Origin: CAVQNQ01 sp963714205
GTDB lineage: Bacteria; Acidobacteriota; Terriglobia; Bryobacterales; Bryobacteraceae
NCBI GenBank assembly: GCA_963714205.1
Contig: CAVQNQ010000006.1
Coordinates: 450,702 to 514,701 of the forward strand
Direction: 5' to 3'
DNA: 64,000 nt
Below the pieces are notes generated by a model, which saw only the letters and a program-made list of their open reading frames with translations, ran no database searches and was not told the origin of the DNA. Shown piece by piece: positions 33,739 to 42,080 of the stretch (position 1 is the stretch's first letter; each line of letters begins with the position of its first letter). Both the position numbers and the translations under genes were made by a program.

Positions 33739-35337
33739 ATGATCACTTCCGGGATTCCCGCTCGATCGGGTAGCCCTTTCCGCGCGCCTTCCAGCGCCGC
33801 CGCGCTCTTCGAGCGACTGACTAAGCACGTCTCGCTGGCCGGCTTGGAGCGGGAGCGGATTCCCGTCCGGACGCCTTACACCGAAGAGGTTCTGGGATCC
33901 ATACCGGCCGCGCTAGAGTGCGACGTGGAATGGGCCATCGCCCGAGCGCGGCTGGCGCAGCCCGCCTGGGCGGGCCGGCCGATTGGCGAGCGCGCCAGGA
34001 TCTTCCTGCGATTTCACGACCTGGTGTTGCAGCGGCAGGAGGAGGCGCTGGACCTCATCCAACTTGAATCCGGAAAGGCCCGGCGTCACGCTTTCGAGGA
34101 GGTCCTGGATACCGCGGCGACAACGCGATATTACGCGCTGCACGCCGCCCGGCACCTGCAGCCCCACCGCCGCAAGGGTGCCCTACCAGGCCTGACGAAG
34201 ACTTTCGAGCTGCACTCGCCAGTGGGCGTCGCCGGCTTCATTGTGCCCTGGAATTACCCGCTGAATCTTGCGATAACCGATGCCGTTCCCGCGATCCTGG
34301 CGGGCAACACCGCGATCCTCAAGCCCGATCACCAGACCAGCTTCACCGCGCTGTGGGCCGTGGCGCTGTTGCGAGAGGCAGGTTTGCCCGAGGAAGTCCT
34401 GCAGGTGTTGACCGGCGAAGGTCCGCGGGTGGGGCCGATGCTCACCGAGCGGGTCGATTACCTCATGTTCACGGGCAGCACCAAGACCGGGCGGATGATC
34501 GGCAAAAGGGCGGCGGAGCGCCTGATCGGCTGCTCGCTGGAACTCGGCGGTAAGAATCCCATGCTCGTGCTGCGCGACGCCGGCTTAACCGCCGCCGTGG
34601 ATGGCGCCGTTCGCGGCTGTTTCGTCGGCGCGGGCCAGGTGTGTATCTCGATCGAGCGCATCTACGTTCACGAGACGCTGTACCAGGAGTTCGCCAGCCG
34701 GTTCGCGGAAGGGGCACGGCGGCTTCGGCTGGGCGCGGCCCTCGACTATTCCGTGGATATGGGCACGTTGACCTCCGCGCGGCAATTGGAAACGGTGGAA
34801 GCGCACGTGCGGGACGCTTTGGAAAAAGGCGCGACTCTGTTAGCCGGCGGGCATAGCCGCCCGGATCTTGGCCCCTACTTTTACGAGCCCACCATTCTCG
34901 AGAACGTGCGGGAGGGCATGCGGGTCTGGGACGAAGAGACCTTCGGACCGGTGGTCTCGCTCTATTCTTTCGCCGATGAAGAAGAGGCCATACGGCGCGC
35001 CAACGCCACGAATTACGGCCTGAGTGCCAGCGTCTGGACGCGCGACACAGCTCGAGGAGTGGCGCTGGCGAGCCGGATACGCGCCGGCAGCGTCAACGTG
35101 AACGAGGCCTATGCCGCGGCGTGGGCATCGTCGGATGCACCCATGGGCGGGATGAAAGACTCCGGCGTGGGCAGGCGGCACGGCCGCGAAGGCCTCCTCA
35201 AGTTCACCGAGCCGCAGACCATCGCGGTGCAGCGGCTGGTACCGATCGCGCCGCCGTTTGGAATGAGCCAGGAGCGCTGGGCGCGCGGGATGACGTTTCT
35301 GCTGCGGCTGGTGCGGCGAACGCGAATCCTGGGCTGA
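33739..35337 (+). CDS. Succinate-semialdehyde dehydrogenase-type aldehyde dehydrogenase
   Basis: A 532-residue NAD(P)-dependent aldehyde dehydrogenase. Landmarks: FIVPWNYPLNLAIT, FTGSTKTGRMIG (cofactor loop), LELGGKNPM with Glu268, GAGQVCISIERIYV with the nucleophile Cys302, and DEETFGPVVSLY. It resembles the mycobacterial GabD2 group annotated as succinic semialdehyde dehydrogenase. Given its neighbours (WS/DGAT, GMC oxidoreductase), a long-chain fatty aldehyde is an equally fair substrate. The C-terminus carries a basic tail (LLRLVRRTRILG). The ATG at 33739 is chosen by homology. It converges with the GMC gene, with two bases between the stops. Confidence 0.9.
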   Translation: MITSGIPARSGSPFRAPSSAAALFERLTKHVSLAGLERERIPVRTPYTEEVLGSIPAALECDVEWAIARARLAQPAWAGRPIGERARIFLRFHDLVLQRQEEALDLIQLESGKARRHAFEEVLDTAATTRYYALHAARHLQPHRRKGALPGLTKTFELHSPVGVAGFIVPWNYPLNLAITDAVPAILAGNTAILKPDHQTSFTALWAVALLREAGLPEEVLQVLTGEGPRVGPMLTERVDYLMFTGSTKTGRMIGKRAAERLIGCSLELGGKNPMLVLRDAGLTAAVDGAVRGCFVGAGQVCISIERIYVHETLYQEFASRFAEGARRLRLGAALDYSVDMGTLTSARQLETVEAHVRDALEKGATLLAGGHSRPDLGPYFYEPTILENVREGMRVWDEETFGPVVSLYSFADEEEAIRRANATNYGLSASVWTRDTARGVALASRIRAGSVNVNEAYAAAWASSDAPMGGMKDSGVGRRHGREGLLKFTEPQTIAVQRLVPIAPPFGMSQERWARGMTFLLRLVRRTRILG

Positions 35338-35339
35338 GC

Positions 35340-37034
35340 CTACTGGGGTACGGCGCGGCATTCCTCGGCCGCATCGTCCCACTGCGTCTCTTCCGCGCTG
35401 GGAATTTTGCTCATGGCCCGCTCCGTGACGGCGCAGATGGTGAGACTGGGATTCACGCCCAGATTGGCCGACAGCACGGAGCCGTCGCATACGTACATGT
35501 TGCGGTAGCCGAAGACGCGGTTGCGATGGTCCACCACGCCAGTGGCGGGCGAGCCGCCCATCGGGCAGCCGCCCAGAATGTGGGCGGTTCCGGGAACGTC
35601 GAACAGGATCTCGGTCACCATGCTCATCGGCGTCCCGCCCACCATTTCGGCCACCTTGCGCGCGAACTCGTTGGCCCGCGGGATGAACGTGGGGACGTGC
35701 TCCCCGTGGCTCATCAGGGCTTTGTGGAAGGGCCAGAACCACGGCCGCCCGAGCCGCATATGAAAATACCCGTCGACCGCCTGCATGCAGAGCAGGATCA
35801 GCGACTCGCGCGCCCAGCCGATGGGCTGGAGGCTCCGGAACGTTCGTATGGGATGACGCAGCAGGGAGTGCGCCACTCCGCCCACCCACGAGAGTATCCG
35901 GTTCCACCCGGGCCGCCCGCCGGCCAGGAGGGTGGCCATCAACCCCATGGCATCGGCGCCCTCCGGATAGCGCACCGCCTCGATATGGGTGTGCTCGTCG
36001 ATATAGATGCCGGATCCGATGGCGATTCCCTTCGAGAGATCTTCGCTGCCGCCGGGGATGCGGACGCCGATCAGGGATTCCGCGTTGGTCCGCACGCGCT
36101 GCCCGAGCTGATCGCCAATGGCGGGAAGAGAACCCTTTTCCTTCAGCCGGAAGAGCAGGTCCATGGAGCCGAGCGCGGAGGCCGCGAATATCACCCCCCG
36201 GCACGTAAACCGCCGGGGGAAGCGGCGGAGCCATGCGGTGCTCTTCACCGTGCGCACCTCATAACCGTCGCGGCCGTCCGCGCGGCCGTTCAGTGGAGCC
36301 ACGTCCACGACCCTGGTTTCGTCGAAGACGCGCGCGCCGTGCTTTTCGGCAAGGTACAGGTAGTTCTTGTCCAGGCTATTCTTGGCGTTGTGCCGGCAGC
36401 CGAGCATGCATCCGCCGCACGCGATGCAAGTGGTGCGCTCGGGGCCCTCGCCGCCGAAATAGGGATCGGGGTAGGTCTTGCCGCCGGGTTCTCCCTCGGG
36501 GGGCTGGAACACCGCCACTTGCGTCCGATAAAACGTGTGGCCGATACCCGCCGCGTCGGCGGCCCGCCGCAAGATGTGATCCGCCGGACCCAGGATGCGA
36601 TTTTCCGCCACTCCGAGCATTCGAATGGCGGTCTGGTAGTGCCGCGGCATCTCCTGTTTCCAGGGAGCCAGCCCGGCCCAGGAGCCGCCGTCCCAGACCC
36701 GGTCGGGGGGAATCAGCAGCGTGTTCGCGTAGGTGATGGAGCCGCCGCCCACCGCACAACCGTGCAGGATGAGGGCATGGCGGAATGGCGTGATATTGAA
36801 GAAACCGCGCAGGGCCAATCCGGGCCGCCAGAGCCAGCGCCACAAGATCCAGTTGGTTCGCGGCAGGTTTGCGGCGGTCCAGCGGCGGCCCATCTCCATG
36901 ACCGCCACGCGATATCCCTTCTCGGTGAGCCGGTAGGCGGAGATGCTGCCGCCGAATCCGGAGCCGATTACGATAAAGTCGAAATCAAAGTCGGCGGCGG
37001 GCATGGCGGGCGAAAGTTGGTGGCTCCGATCCAT
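35340..37034 (-). CDS. GMC-family FAD oxidoreductase (cholesterol-oxidase-like)
   Basis: A 564-residue flavoprotein: FAD-binding FIVIGSGFGGSISAYRL near residue 20, ILHGCAVGGGSITYANTL, a mid-region cysteine cluster ERTTCIACGGCMLGCRHNAK, and a C-terminal GTAHILGGCPMGG followed by NPSLTICAVTERAMSKI. It belongs to the cholesterol oxidase/long-chain alcohol oxidase branch, which oxidises an alcohol to an aldehyde or ketone. The adjacent aldehyde dehydrogenase and wax ester synthase suggest a fatty alcohol to fatty acid route; a sterol is the alternative. The CxxCxxxC-like stretch is a family feature, not proof of an Fe-S cluster. Confidence 0.88.
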   Translation of the reverse strand: MDRSHQLSPAMPAADFDFDFIVIGSGFGGSISAYRLTEKGYRVAVMEMGRRWTAANLPRTNWILWRWLWRPGLALRGFFNITPFRHALILHGCAVGGGSITYANTLLIPPDRVWDGGSWAGLAPWKQEMPRHYQTAIRMLGVAENRILGPADHILRRAADAAGIGHTFYRTQVAVFQPPEGEPGGKTYPDPYFGGEGPERTTCIACGGCMLGCRHNAKNSLDKNYLYLAEKHGARVFDETRVVDVAPLNGRADGRDGYEVRTVKSTAWLRRFPRRFTCRGVIFAASALGSMDLLFRLKEKGSLPAIGDQLGQRVRTNAESLIGVRIPGGSEDLSKGIAIGSGIYIDEHTHIEAVRYPEGADAMGLMATLLAGGRPGWNRILSWVGGVAHSLLRHPIRTFRSLQPIGWARESLILLCMQAVDGYFHMRLGRPWFWPFHKALMSHGEHVPTFIPRANEFARKVAEMVGGTPMSMVTEILFDVPGTAHILGGCPMGGSPATGVVDHRNRVFGYRNMYVCDGSVLSANLGVNPSLTICAVTERAMSKIPSAEETQWDDAAEECRAVPQ

Positions 37035-37144
37035 TATTCACCCCGCGGGCCATCCCTTGGCTTTCGGCAGTGTGACATTTCTAACACTTACTAAGTAGGG
37101 GGCGGGAGCGTCCGTAGTAGTCTGGTGAGTTATTCATCGGTCTT

Positions 37145-37657
37145 ATGCACAAACTTCCACCCGTGGAAGACGCTAAGGCGTTATTCCACGTAGCCAAGGA
37201 CTGGTCGGTGTGGCGCTGGCTCACCGAGAAGAAACGCGCCCGGGCAACCGCCGACCGCGCCAATGAAGCGCTGGACGCGCTCGACCGGCAGATCAAGGAT
37301 TCCTGGCACGAGCCGCTGAAAGCCGCTTACCGCGAACTGGAGGCCGAGGAAGCGTTCGAAAACGATCCCCAGACGAAGGCGGCCTTCGAAGCCGCCCAGG
37401 AGGCCGCCAAAGACGTGGATCCCACCATCAAGGCCGCCGCGCGGCGCATGCGCGAAGCGGATAATGAGGCCTACAATGCCAGAATGGACGCTGAAGACAT
37501 CTTCGACGAAGCCGACCGCCGCTTAAGCTCCAGCCTGGCGCGCAAGGGCGCGCAACGGGCCATCGAGTCCTGGGAACTAAAAGAATCCGCGATCCGCATG
37601 TCCGAATCGGCCGGAAAGAGCCATAAAGGCCACAAGCATGCGGAGACCGCGCCGTGA
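37145..37657 (+). CDS. Coiled-coil hypothetical protein
   Basis: A 170-residue, highly charged, almost entirely helical protein. Ala/Glu/Lys/Asp-rich heptads run from residue 25 to 150 (DRANEALDALDRQIKDSW, AAYRELEAEEAF, ARRMREADNEAYNARMDAED), with no signal peptide or membrane helix. A His/Lys-rich tail (KSHKGHKHAETAP) could bind metal or nucleic acid. I recognise no family. Its position inside a lipid-storage cluster recalls small coiled-coil lipid-body coat proteins, but that is only a guess. Confidence 0.7.
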   Translation: MHKLPPVEDAKALFHVAKDWSVWRWLTEKKRARATADRANEALDALDRQIKDSWHEPLKAAYRELEAEEAFENDPQTKAAFEAAQEAAKDVDPTIKAAARRMREADNEAYNARMDAEDIFDEADRRLSSSLARKGAQRAIESWELKESAIRMSESAGKSHKGHKHAETAP

Positions 37658-37714
37658 TTCGTGCGTTTGCTTACGCTGCGCGCCGGAAAACCCCGTGTAA
37701 GTGGCTTCGCGCCG

Positions 37715-37756
37715 TTGACACTTAAACGGAGTAACTGGTATTTTACTCGCGAGTAA
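37715..37756 (+). promoter_or_regulatory. Promoter with overlapping palindromic operator upstream of acyl-CoA synthetase
   Basis: TTGACA (37715-37720), an 18-base spacer and TATTTT (37739-37744) form a good sigma-70-like promoter. A perfect 14-base palindrome TTACTCGCGAGTAA (37743-37756) overlaps the -10 and the likely start site, the classic position for a repressor of the TetR type. The ATG of the acyl-CoA synthetase is about 130 bases downstream. No TetR-type gene lies in the window. Confidence 0.6.
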
Positions 37757-37887
37757 GTACATACCGGATCGGCGCCTCGCGGCCAACCCCGGCGCGTAAC
37801 TCACTCGCGGGCCGATGGTATCCGGCGGCGGGCGAGCGCGGATGACCGGACAAAGGCTGGGCCGCTGGAGCCGCCAAGAGGCGGAGC

Positions 37888-39600
37888 ATGTCTTCCCCGG
37901 CTGTTGTCGCAGTCACCGAAAACGACTTACCGCTCGAACGCGTCTACCACTGGGAAAAGGCACGGGCCGGCCGCATCTTCCTGTCGCAGCCTTGCGGAGG
38001 AAAGCCGCGGTACTGGACGTGGGCGCAGGCCGTCGGCGAAGCGCGGCGCATGGCCGCCTGGATGAAGACGCAGGACTGGGAACCGGGTTCGCGCGTCGCA
38101 ATCCTCTCCAAGAACTGCGCCTGGTGGATCATGGCCGATATCGCTACGTGGATGGCGGGCCACGTCAGCGTGCCGATCTACCCCTCGCTGAGGCCCGAGT
38201 CGGTCCGGCAGATTCTGAAACATAGCGACGCCCGCGCGTGCTTCATCGGAGCCACCGATGAAGACGAGACGCCGTCGGACGGTATCCCCGCGGGGGTTGC
38301 GGGCATTACTTTTCCCACTGCGCGAGACCGCGGCGGCGCGGAGTGGGACGCGCTGATCCGGTCCCGCGCACCGCTGGAGGAATCACCCAGGCGAGCCCCC
38401 GGCGATCTGGCGACCATCATCTACACGTCCGGCACCACCGGCACGCCCAAGGGTGTCATGCACCGGTTCGCGGCCTTCAGCCACATGGTCGCGCCGGTTA
38501 GCCGGCTGCTTGGATTGACAGCGGACGACCGCCTGTTCTCCTATCTCCCGTTGGCCCATATCGTGGAGCGTTCGGGCACGGAAATGCTGGCTTACACGAC
38601 CGGCGCGCCGATCGCTTTCACCGAGGGTCTCGAGACCTTTACCGACGATCTCCATGCGGCCCGGCCGACCATCTTCCTATCCGTTCCGAGGCTGCTCCAT
38701 AAATTCCAGCAGGGCGTTTTCGCGAAAATTCCGCGGGAAAAACTCCAGATGCTGCTTGGCGCGGTGGTTCTAAACCGTTACATCAAGCGGCGGATACTGA
38801 AGCAACTCGGGCTGGATACTGTGCGCTTTGCGGCTTGCGGGGCAGCTCCGCTGCCTCCCGAGCTGCTGGTCTGGTTTCGTTCCCTGGGGCTGGAACTGGC
38901 GGAAGGATACGGAATGACCGAAATCCTGGTCACGCATCTTGGCCTGCCGGGAAACGTACGGCCGGGATGCGTGGGAGCGGCGCTACCCGGCGTGGAGACC
39001 CGTTTCGACGCAGGCGGCGAACTGCTGGTCCGCAGCCCCACGAACATGCTGGGCTACCACAAAGACCCGCAAGGAACGGCGCAATCGTTCACCGAGGACC
39101 GCTTTTTCCGCACCGGCGACATCGCCTGCTTGGAGGAGGACGGCCAGCTCAGGATCGTGGGCCGTCTGAAGGATCAGTTCAAGACCAGTAAAGGGAAGTA
39201 CGTGGTGCCGTCTCCCATCGAGCGCGAACTGGCCGCGCATCCGGCCATCGAGGCCTGCTGCCTTCTGGGCGCCAGCCTGCCGAGCCCCTTCGCGGTGGTG
39301 GTCCTTACGCGCGAATCGAGGGAGGATTGCACCGGCCGCGATGGCCGGGCGGCGCTCGAGCGCTCCCTGCTCGCGCACATGAGGGAGGTTAACGGCCGGC
39401 GCGACCCCCACGAGCGGCTGGCGTTCCTGGCGGTAGTCGAGGGGCCGTGGACGATCGCCAACAGCCTGCTCACGCCCACCCTGAAGATCCGGCGGGCCGC
39501 GCTCGAAGCCCGGTATGAGAGGCTGGTGGGGCACTGGGGAGCGCAGAACCGGCCTATCCTCTGGGAGGAGCGGGAGACTGCTCCTGCAATGCAGGATTAA
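37888..39600 (+). CDS. Long-chain acyl-CoA synthetase (AMP-binding)
   Basis: A 570-residue adenylate-forming ligase that activates fatty acids to acyl-CoA. The AMP motif is TIIYTSGTTGTPKGVMHRF, followed by FSYLPLAHIVERSGTEM, the aromatic-Gly block LAEGYGMTEI, FRTGDIACLEEDGQLRIVGR (in part) and KTSKGKYVVPSPIE with the catalytic-lysine hinge region. It matches the FadD15/long-chain ACSL group by ELA-type linker and length. It is preceded by a promoter with a palindromic operator, and its last codons contain a CTGC-N3-GCAG box. The product could supply WS/DGAT with acyl-CoA. Confidence 0.93.
   Translation: MSSPAVVAVTENDLPLERVYHWEKARAGRIFLSQPCGGKPRYWTWAQAVGEARRMAAWMKTQDWEPGSRVAILSKNCAWWIMADIATWMAGHVSVPIYPSLRPESVRQILKHSDARACFIGATDEDETPSDGIPAGVAGITFPTARDRGGAEWDALIRSRAPLEESPRRAPGDLATIIYTSGTTGTPKGVMHRFAAFSHMVAPVSRLLGLTADDRLFSYLPLAHIVERSGTEMLAYTTGAPIAFTEGLETFTDDLHAARPTIFLSVPRLLHKFQQGVFAKIPREKLQMLLGAVVLNRYIKRRILKQLGLDTVRFAACGAAPLPPELLVWFRSLGLELAEGYGMTEILVTHLGLPGNVRPGCVGAALPGVETRFDAGGELLVRSPTNMLGYHKDPQGTAQSFTEDRFFRTGDIACLEEDGQLRIVGRLKDQFKTSKGKYVVPSPIERELAAHPAIEACCLLGASLPSPFAVVVLTRESREDCTGRDGRAALERSLLAHMREVNGRRDPHERLAFLAVVEGPWTIANSLLTPTLKIRRAALEARYERLVGHWGAQNRPILWEERETAPAMQD
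39584..39594. promoter_or_regulatory. Second CTGC-N3-GCAG box, at 3' end of acyl-CoA synthetase
   Basis: CTGCAATGCAG, identical to the 11-mer in the phasin promoter (40237-40247), sits in the last codons of the acyl-CoA synthetase, just past the convergent end of phaR. The motif is the reported PhaR recognition pattern. Here it may act as an auxiliary site or be a coding coincidence. Confidence 0.35.
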
Positions 39601-39613
39601 CCGGGCGGACGGC

Positions 39614-40132
39614 TTACGGGCGGCGTTTGCGCGCGGCCGGTTGAGAGGCCGTGCTCAGTTCTTCGAGGCGCGCCTCCAGTTCCTCCACGCGCCGCCGGAG
39701 GCGGGCAACGTCGGCCGACTCCGGGAGGGCCGGTTCGGCGCCGCCCGAGAACACGCCGCGCACGAACTCGAGCGGGTTCACGACCGCCCGCCGGGCGTCC
39801 GTGATCCCGTGCTGCACTCCTTGCTGAGCCTTTCGCAACAGGTCGAGCGCGCTGTTCAGATACCACCCGAGAAACTCGCTGGTGGCGCGGTCGGACGCCA
39901 TGACGAGCTGATGAAGGACGTTCGTGGGCAGGCCGCCTTCCGGGCCGCGCGCGTCTTCGACGACGATCTGGGTCAGAACAGCCCGCGTCAGATCCTTTCC
40001 AGTGCGGGCGTCACGCACCTCCACCTCGCCCCCGTCGCGGATTATCCGGGCGATGTCCTGGAGCTTGACATAGCGCTTCCCGGCTGTGTCGTAGAGCCTG
40101 CGATCGCCGTATTTCCTGATGACTGTCGTAAT
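39614..40132 (-). CDS. phaR: Polyhydroxyalkanoate synthesis regulator PhaR, apparent ATT start
   Basis: The frame encodes a PHB/PHA accumulation regulator: VIRKYGDRRLYDTAGKRYVK, then LQDIARIIRDGGEVEVRDA and TGKDLTRAVLTQIVVED (PhaR_N DNA-binding domain). A PHB_acc-like helical segment and a C-terminal coiled coil (ADVARLRRRVEELEARLEEL) with a basic tail follow. No ATG, GTG or TTG lies at the N-terminus; the only initiator-like codon ahead of the conserved block is ATT at 40130-40132, preceded by GGAAAGGA. From there the protein has 172 residues, normal for the family. Starting at the internal GTG (40024) would delete the DNA-binding half. It diverges from a phasin-like gene carrying its probable operator. 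Confidence 0.85.
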   Translation of the reverse strand: MTTVIRKYGDRRLYDTAGKRYVKLQDIARIIRDGGEVEVRDARTGKDLTRAVLTQIVVEDARGPEGGLPTNVLHQLVMASDRATSEFLGWYLNSALDLLRKAQQGVQHGITDARRAVVNPLEFVRGVFSGGAEPALPESADVARLRRRVEELEARLEELSTASQPAARKRRP

Positions 40133-40203
40133 GAGTCCTTTCCGTGGCGCGTTCGGTTCAGGCGTTCGCGCACAATATATCAGACCAAGATATCGCTTTT
40201 CGC

Positions 40204-40250
40204 TTGACTCCGGAAACGCGCCGCCGTAAACTTATACTGCAATGCAGTAT
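40204..40250 (+). promoter_or_regulatory. Phasin-gene promoter with PhaR-type operator
   Basis: TTGACT (40204-40209), a 17-base spacer and TAAACT (40227-40232) form the promoter. It is followed directly by the 17-base palindrome ATACTGC-AAT-GCAGTAT (40234-40250), which contains CTGC-N3-GCAG, the motif reported for PhaR in alphaproteobacteria. The operator covers the expected start site. It lies between divergent phaR and the phasin-like gene. Confidence 0.65.
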
Positions 40251-40279
40251 TGCATGGTTTATCGAGAAGGAGCATATCA

Positions 40280-41164
40280 ATGAGCGCTACAGCACAAGCC
40301 CAAGCGGCAGCCTCCTCAACAGCCCGCCAGATGATGAGTTGGGCCACTCAGGGCGTTGAGAGCCTCGTCGCCGTCCAAAAAATCCTGATGGACCTCACCG
40401 CCCAGCAGAACTCGCTGGTGATCGGTGCGATTCGGGAACGGATCCGCATCCCGGAGTTGGGAAAGGCCATCGTCCGAACCGCCGGGCTGGGACTCGAGGG
40501 TCTTTCGGCCGCTGGCACGATCCTGTTGGAGCTGGCCTCCGCGGAGACAAGTCTCCTGCTGGACAGCTTGAAAGACGGCCTGCGCCTGTCCGCCCCGGCC
40601 AGCGCGGCCGCTGAAATCCTGCGCCATCGCATCGACACGGTGATTGGCATGCAGATGCGGTTGCTCGACGCGGTGTCCGAACACTCGCGGGCCGGCGTCG
40701 AATCCTACGAGCAGGGCGAGGGCATCAATGCCATCGAGCACGTCGCGGCCGTCGCGCGACTGGCAGTGGAGGATTTCGTCGCCACCGAAAAGAAGTTCCT
40801 GGACCTGGTATCCAAGGAAATCAACCAAGCCATAGAATCTCCAAGCGAGACCCACAAACCCCGCGCGCGCGTCAAGATCATCAGCCAACTCGCCAGCGAG
40901 AGCATCGACAAATACGCCGAGGCACAGAAGAAGCTCGTGGATCTGGCCATCCACCAATCCGAGGAACTCACCAAGATGGCCGAGCCCGCGGAGCCGCCCA
41001 CGCCGTTGGCCGAACTGGCGCAGAACGGCGTTCAGAACTTCATCAAGGCGCAGAAATCCCTGATGGATCTCGCGCTGCCAAAAGAGGCCTCCGGCGAGGG
41101 TGATGAAGAGAAACATTCGCCCCGGCCCCGCCGCAAGACGGCCGCCAAGAAAGCAACGGCGTAG
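40280..41164 (+). CDS. Phasin-like granule-associated protein
   Basis: A ~294-residue protein starting at the ATG at 40280 (GAAGGAG seven bases before). It consists of amphipathic helical repeats: SWATQGVESLVAVQKILMDL, EDFVATEKKFLDLVSKEI, ESIDKYAEAQKKLVDLAIHQ and GVQNFIKAQKSLMDLALPKE share the pattern (F/V)xxAQKxLxDL. It ends in a Lys/Arg/Ala-rich tail (RPRRKTAAKKATA). This is the architecture of phasins, which coat PHA granules or lipid bodies and, through basic tails, can bind DNA. Regulation by PhaR is indicated by the operator in front and the divergent phaR gene. No PHA synthase is in the window. Confidence 0.72.
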   Translation: MSATAQAQAAASSTARQMMSWATQGVESLVAVQKILMDLTAQQNSLVIGAIRERIRIPELGKAIVRTAGLGLEGLSAAGTILLELASAETSLLLDSLKDGLRLSAPASAAAEILRHRIDTVIGMQMRLLDAVSEHSRAGVESYEQGEGINAIEHVAAVARLAVEDFVATEKKFLDLVSKEINQAIESPSETHKPRARVKIISQLASESIDKYAEAQKKLVDLAIHQSEELTKMAEPAEPPTPLAELAQNGVQNFIKAQKSLMDLALPKEASGEGDEEKHSPRPRRKTAAKKATA

Positions 41165-41237
41165 GATCGCCCGCTGCTAACTGTGGGATTGTCTAGGGCC
41201 GTCGTAGTGTGCCCGACAGCACATTCGCGGCGGCGGT

Positions 41238-41292
41238 ATGCCGGAACCGGCATGAGAATTGCGATTGGCTCAGCGCCGGTTCCGGGTAGACT
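41238..41292 (+). promoter_or_regulatory. Palindrome and promoter upstream of the lipase, possibly leaderless
   Basis: ATGCCGG-AA-CCGGCAT is a 16-base inverted repeat at 41238-41253. TTGGCT (41265-41270), a 16-base spacer and TAGACT (41287-41292) follow. The ATG of the lipase begins seven bases after TAGACT, so the transcript would start at or near the initiation codon. Confidence 0.35.
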
Positions 41293-41298
41293 GGAAAA

Positions 41299-42060
41299 AT
41301 GATTGAAGGCAGCGTAGGCAAGGATCCTAGAGAATACAGGTCCGTGCCGCTGCCAATCTGGCAGGAACTGCTGGTAACAGTCGAACTTTCATACCTTCAG
41401 TTCTCGCCTATCTGGTGGGGGTACGGTGTGCCGCGGGGCGACGGCTCCGCGGTGGTGGTGGTTCCCGGTTTTATGGGTACGGATCACTACTTCGACCAGC
41501 TCCGGAACTGGCTGGAGCGCATTGGTTACCGGCCATACCGGTCCGACATAGGATTAAATGCGGAATGCCCTAATCTTCTGATCCGCTATCACATGTATCA
41601 GACGGTTCAGAGAGCTTGGGAAGAAACGGGGCGGAAGGTTCATCTGATCGGTCACAGCCTGGGAGGCATGATCGCCCGCGCGACCGCCTGCCAGATGCCC
41701 GAGCGGATCGAATCGGTCATTACGCTGGGAACGCCCATTCGAGGCATTCGGGCGCACTCGTCGGTGTTGCGTCTGGCCGCCCGTATCCGCGAGCGGATTC
41801 TTCTGCGGCACGGAGCGGGAGTGTTGCCGGATTGTTACACCGGCCGCTGTACCTGCGACTTCCTGAAGTCGCTGCTTTGCAACTTTCCGGAATCCGTCCG
41901 GCAGACGTCGGTATACAGCCTCTACGATGGGATTGTCGATTGGAAGGTCTGCCGCACGGGCGATCCCGAAGTTGATATTCAAGTTTCTTCCACGCATCTT
42001 GGCATGGCATTCAGCCCGCTCGTCTACAGCCTGATCGGCCGCCGGCTCGCGGGCCAATAG
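41299..42060 (+). CDS. Alpha/beta hydrolase, triacylglycerol lipase/PGAP1-like
   Basis: A 253-residue lipase-like hydrolase with VVVPGFMGTDHYFDQLRNWL (oxyanion region), nucleophile elbow LIGHSLGGMIARA (Ser about 118), an Asp in VYSLYDGIVDW and a terminal His in SSTHLGMAFSP. There is no signal peptide, so it acts inside the cell, probably on stored acylglycerol or wax ester. The following ABC1 kinase gene starts about 20 bases downstream. Possible leaderless expression is suggested by a -10 box directly before the ATG. Confidence 0.85.
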   Translation: MIEGSVGKDPREYRSVPLPIWQELLVTVELSYLQFSPIWWGYGVPRGDGSAVVVVPGFMGTDHYFDQLRNWLERIGYRPYRSDIGLNAECPNLLIRYHMYQTVQRAWEETGRKVHLIGHSLGGMIARATACQMPERIESVITLGTPIRGIRAHSSVLRLAARIRERILLRHGAGVLPDCYTGRCTCDFLKSLLCNFPESVRQTSVYSLYDGIVDWKVCRTGDPEVDIQVSSTHLGMAFSPLVYSLIGRRLAGQ

Positions 42061-42080
42061 TTCCGGTGAGAGGAGTCGCC

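Noticed and set aside
35121..37094. 657-codon plus-strand open frame over the GMC oxidoreductase
   Set aside because: Antisense shadow; the minus-strand protein has FAD-binding and GMC motifs.
37086..37096. ACTTA-C-TAAGT palindrome before the coiled-coil gene, as a second copy of the acyl-CoA synthetase operator
   Set aside because: The half-sites are similar but the spacing is 1 instead of 4 and the match is short; probably chance.
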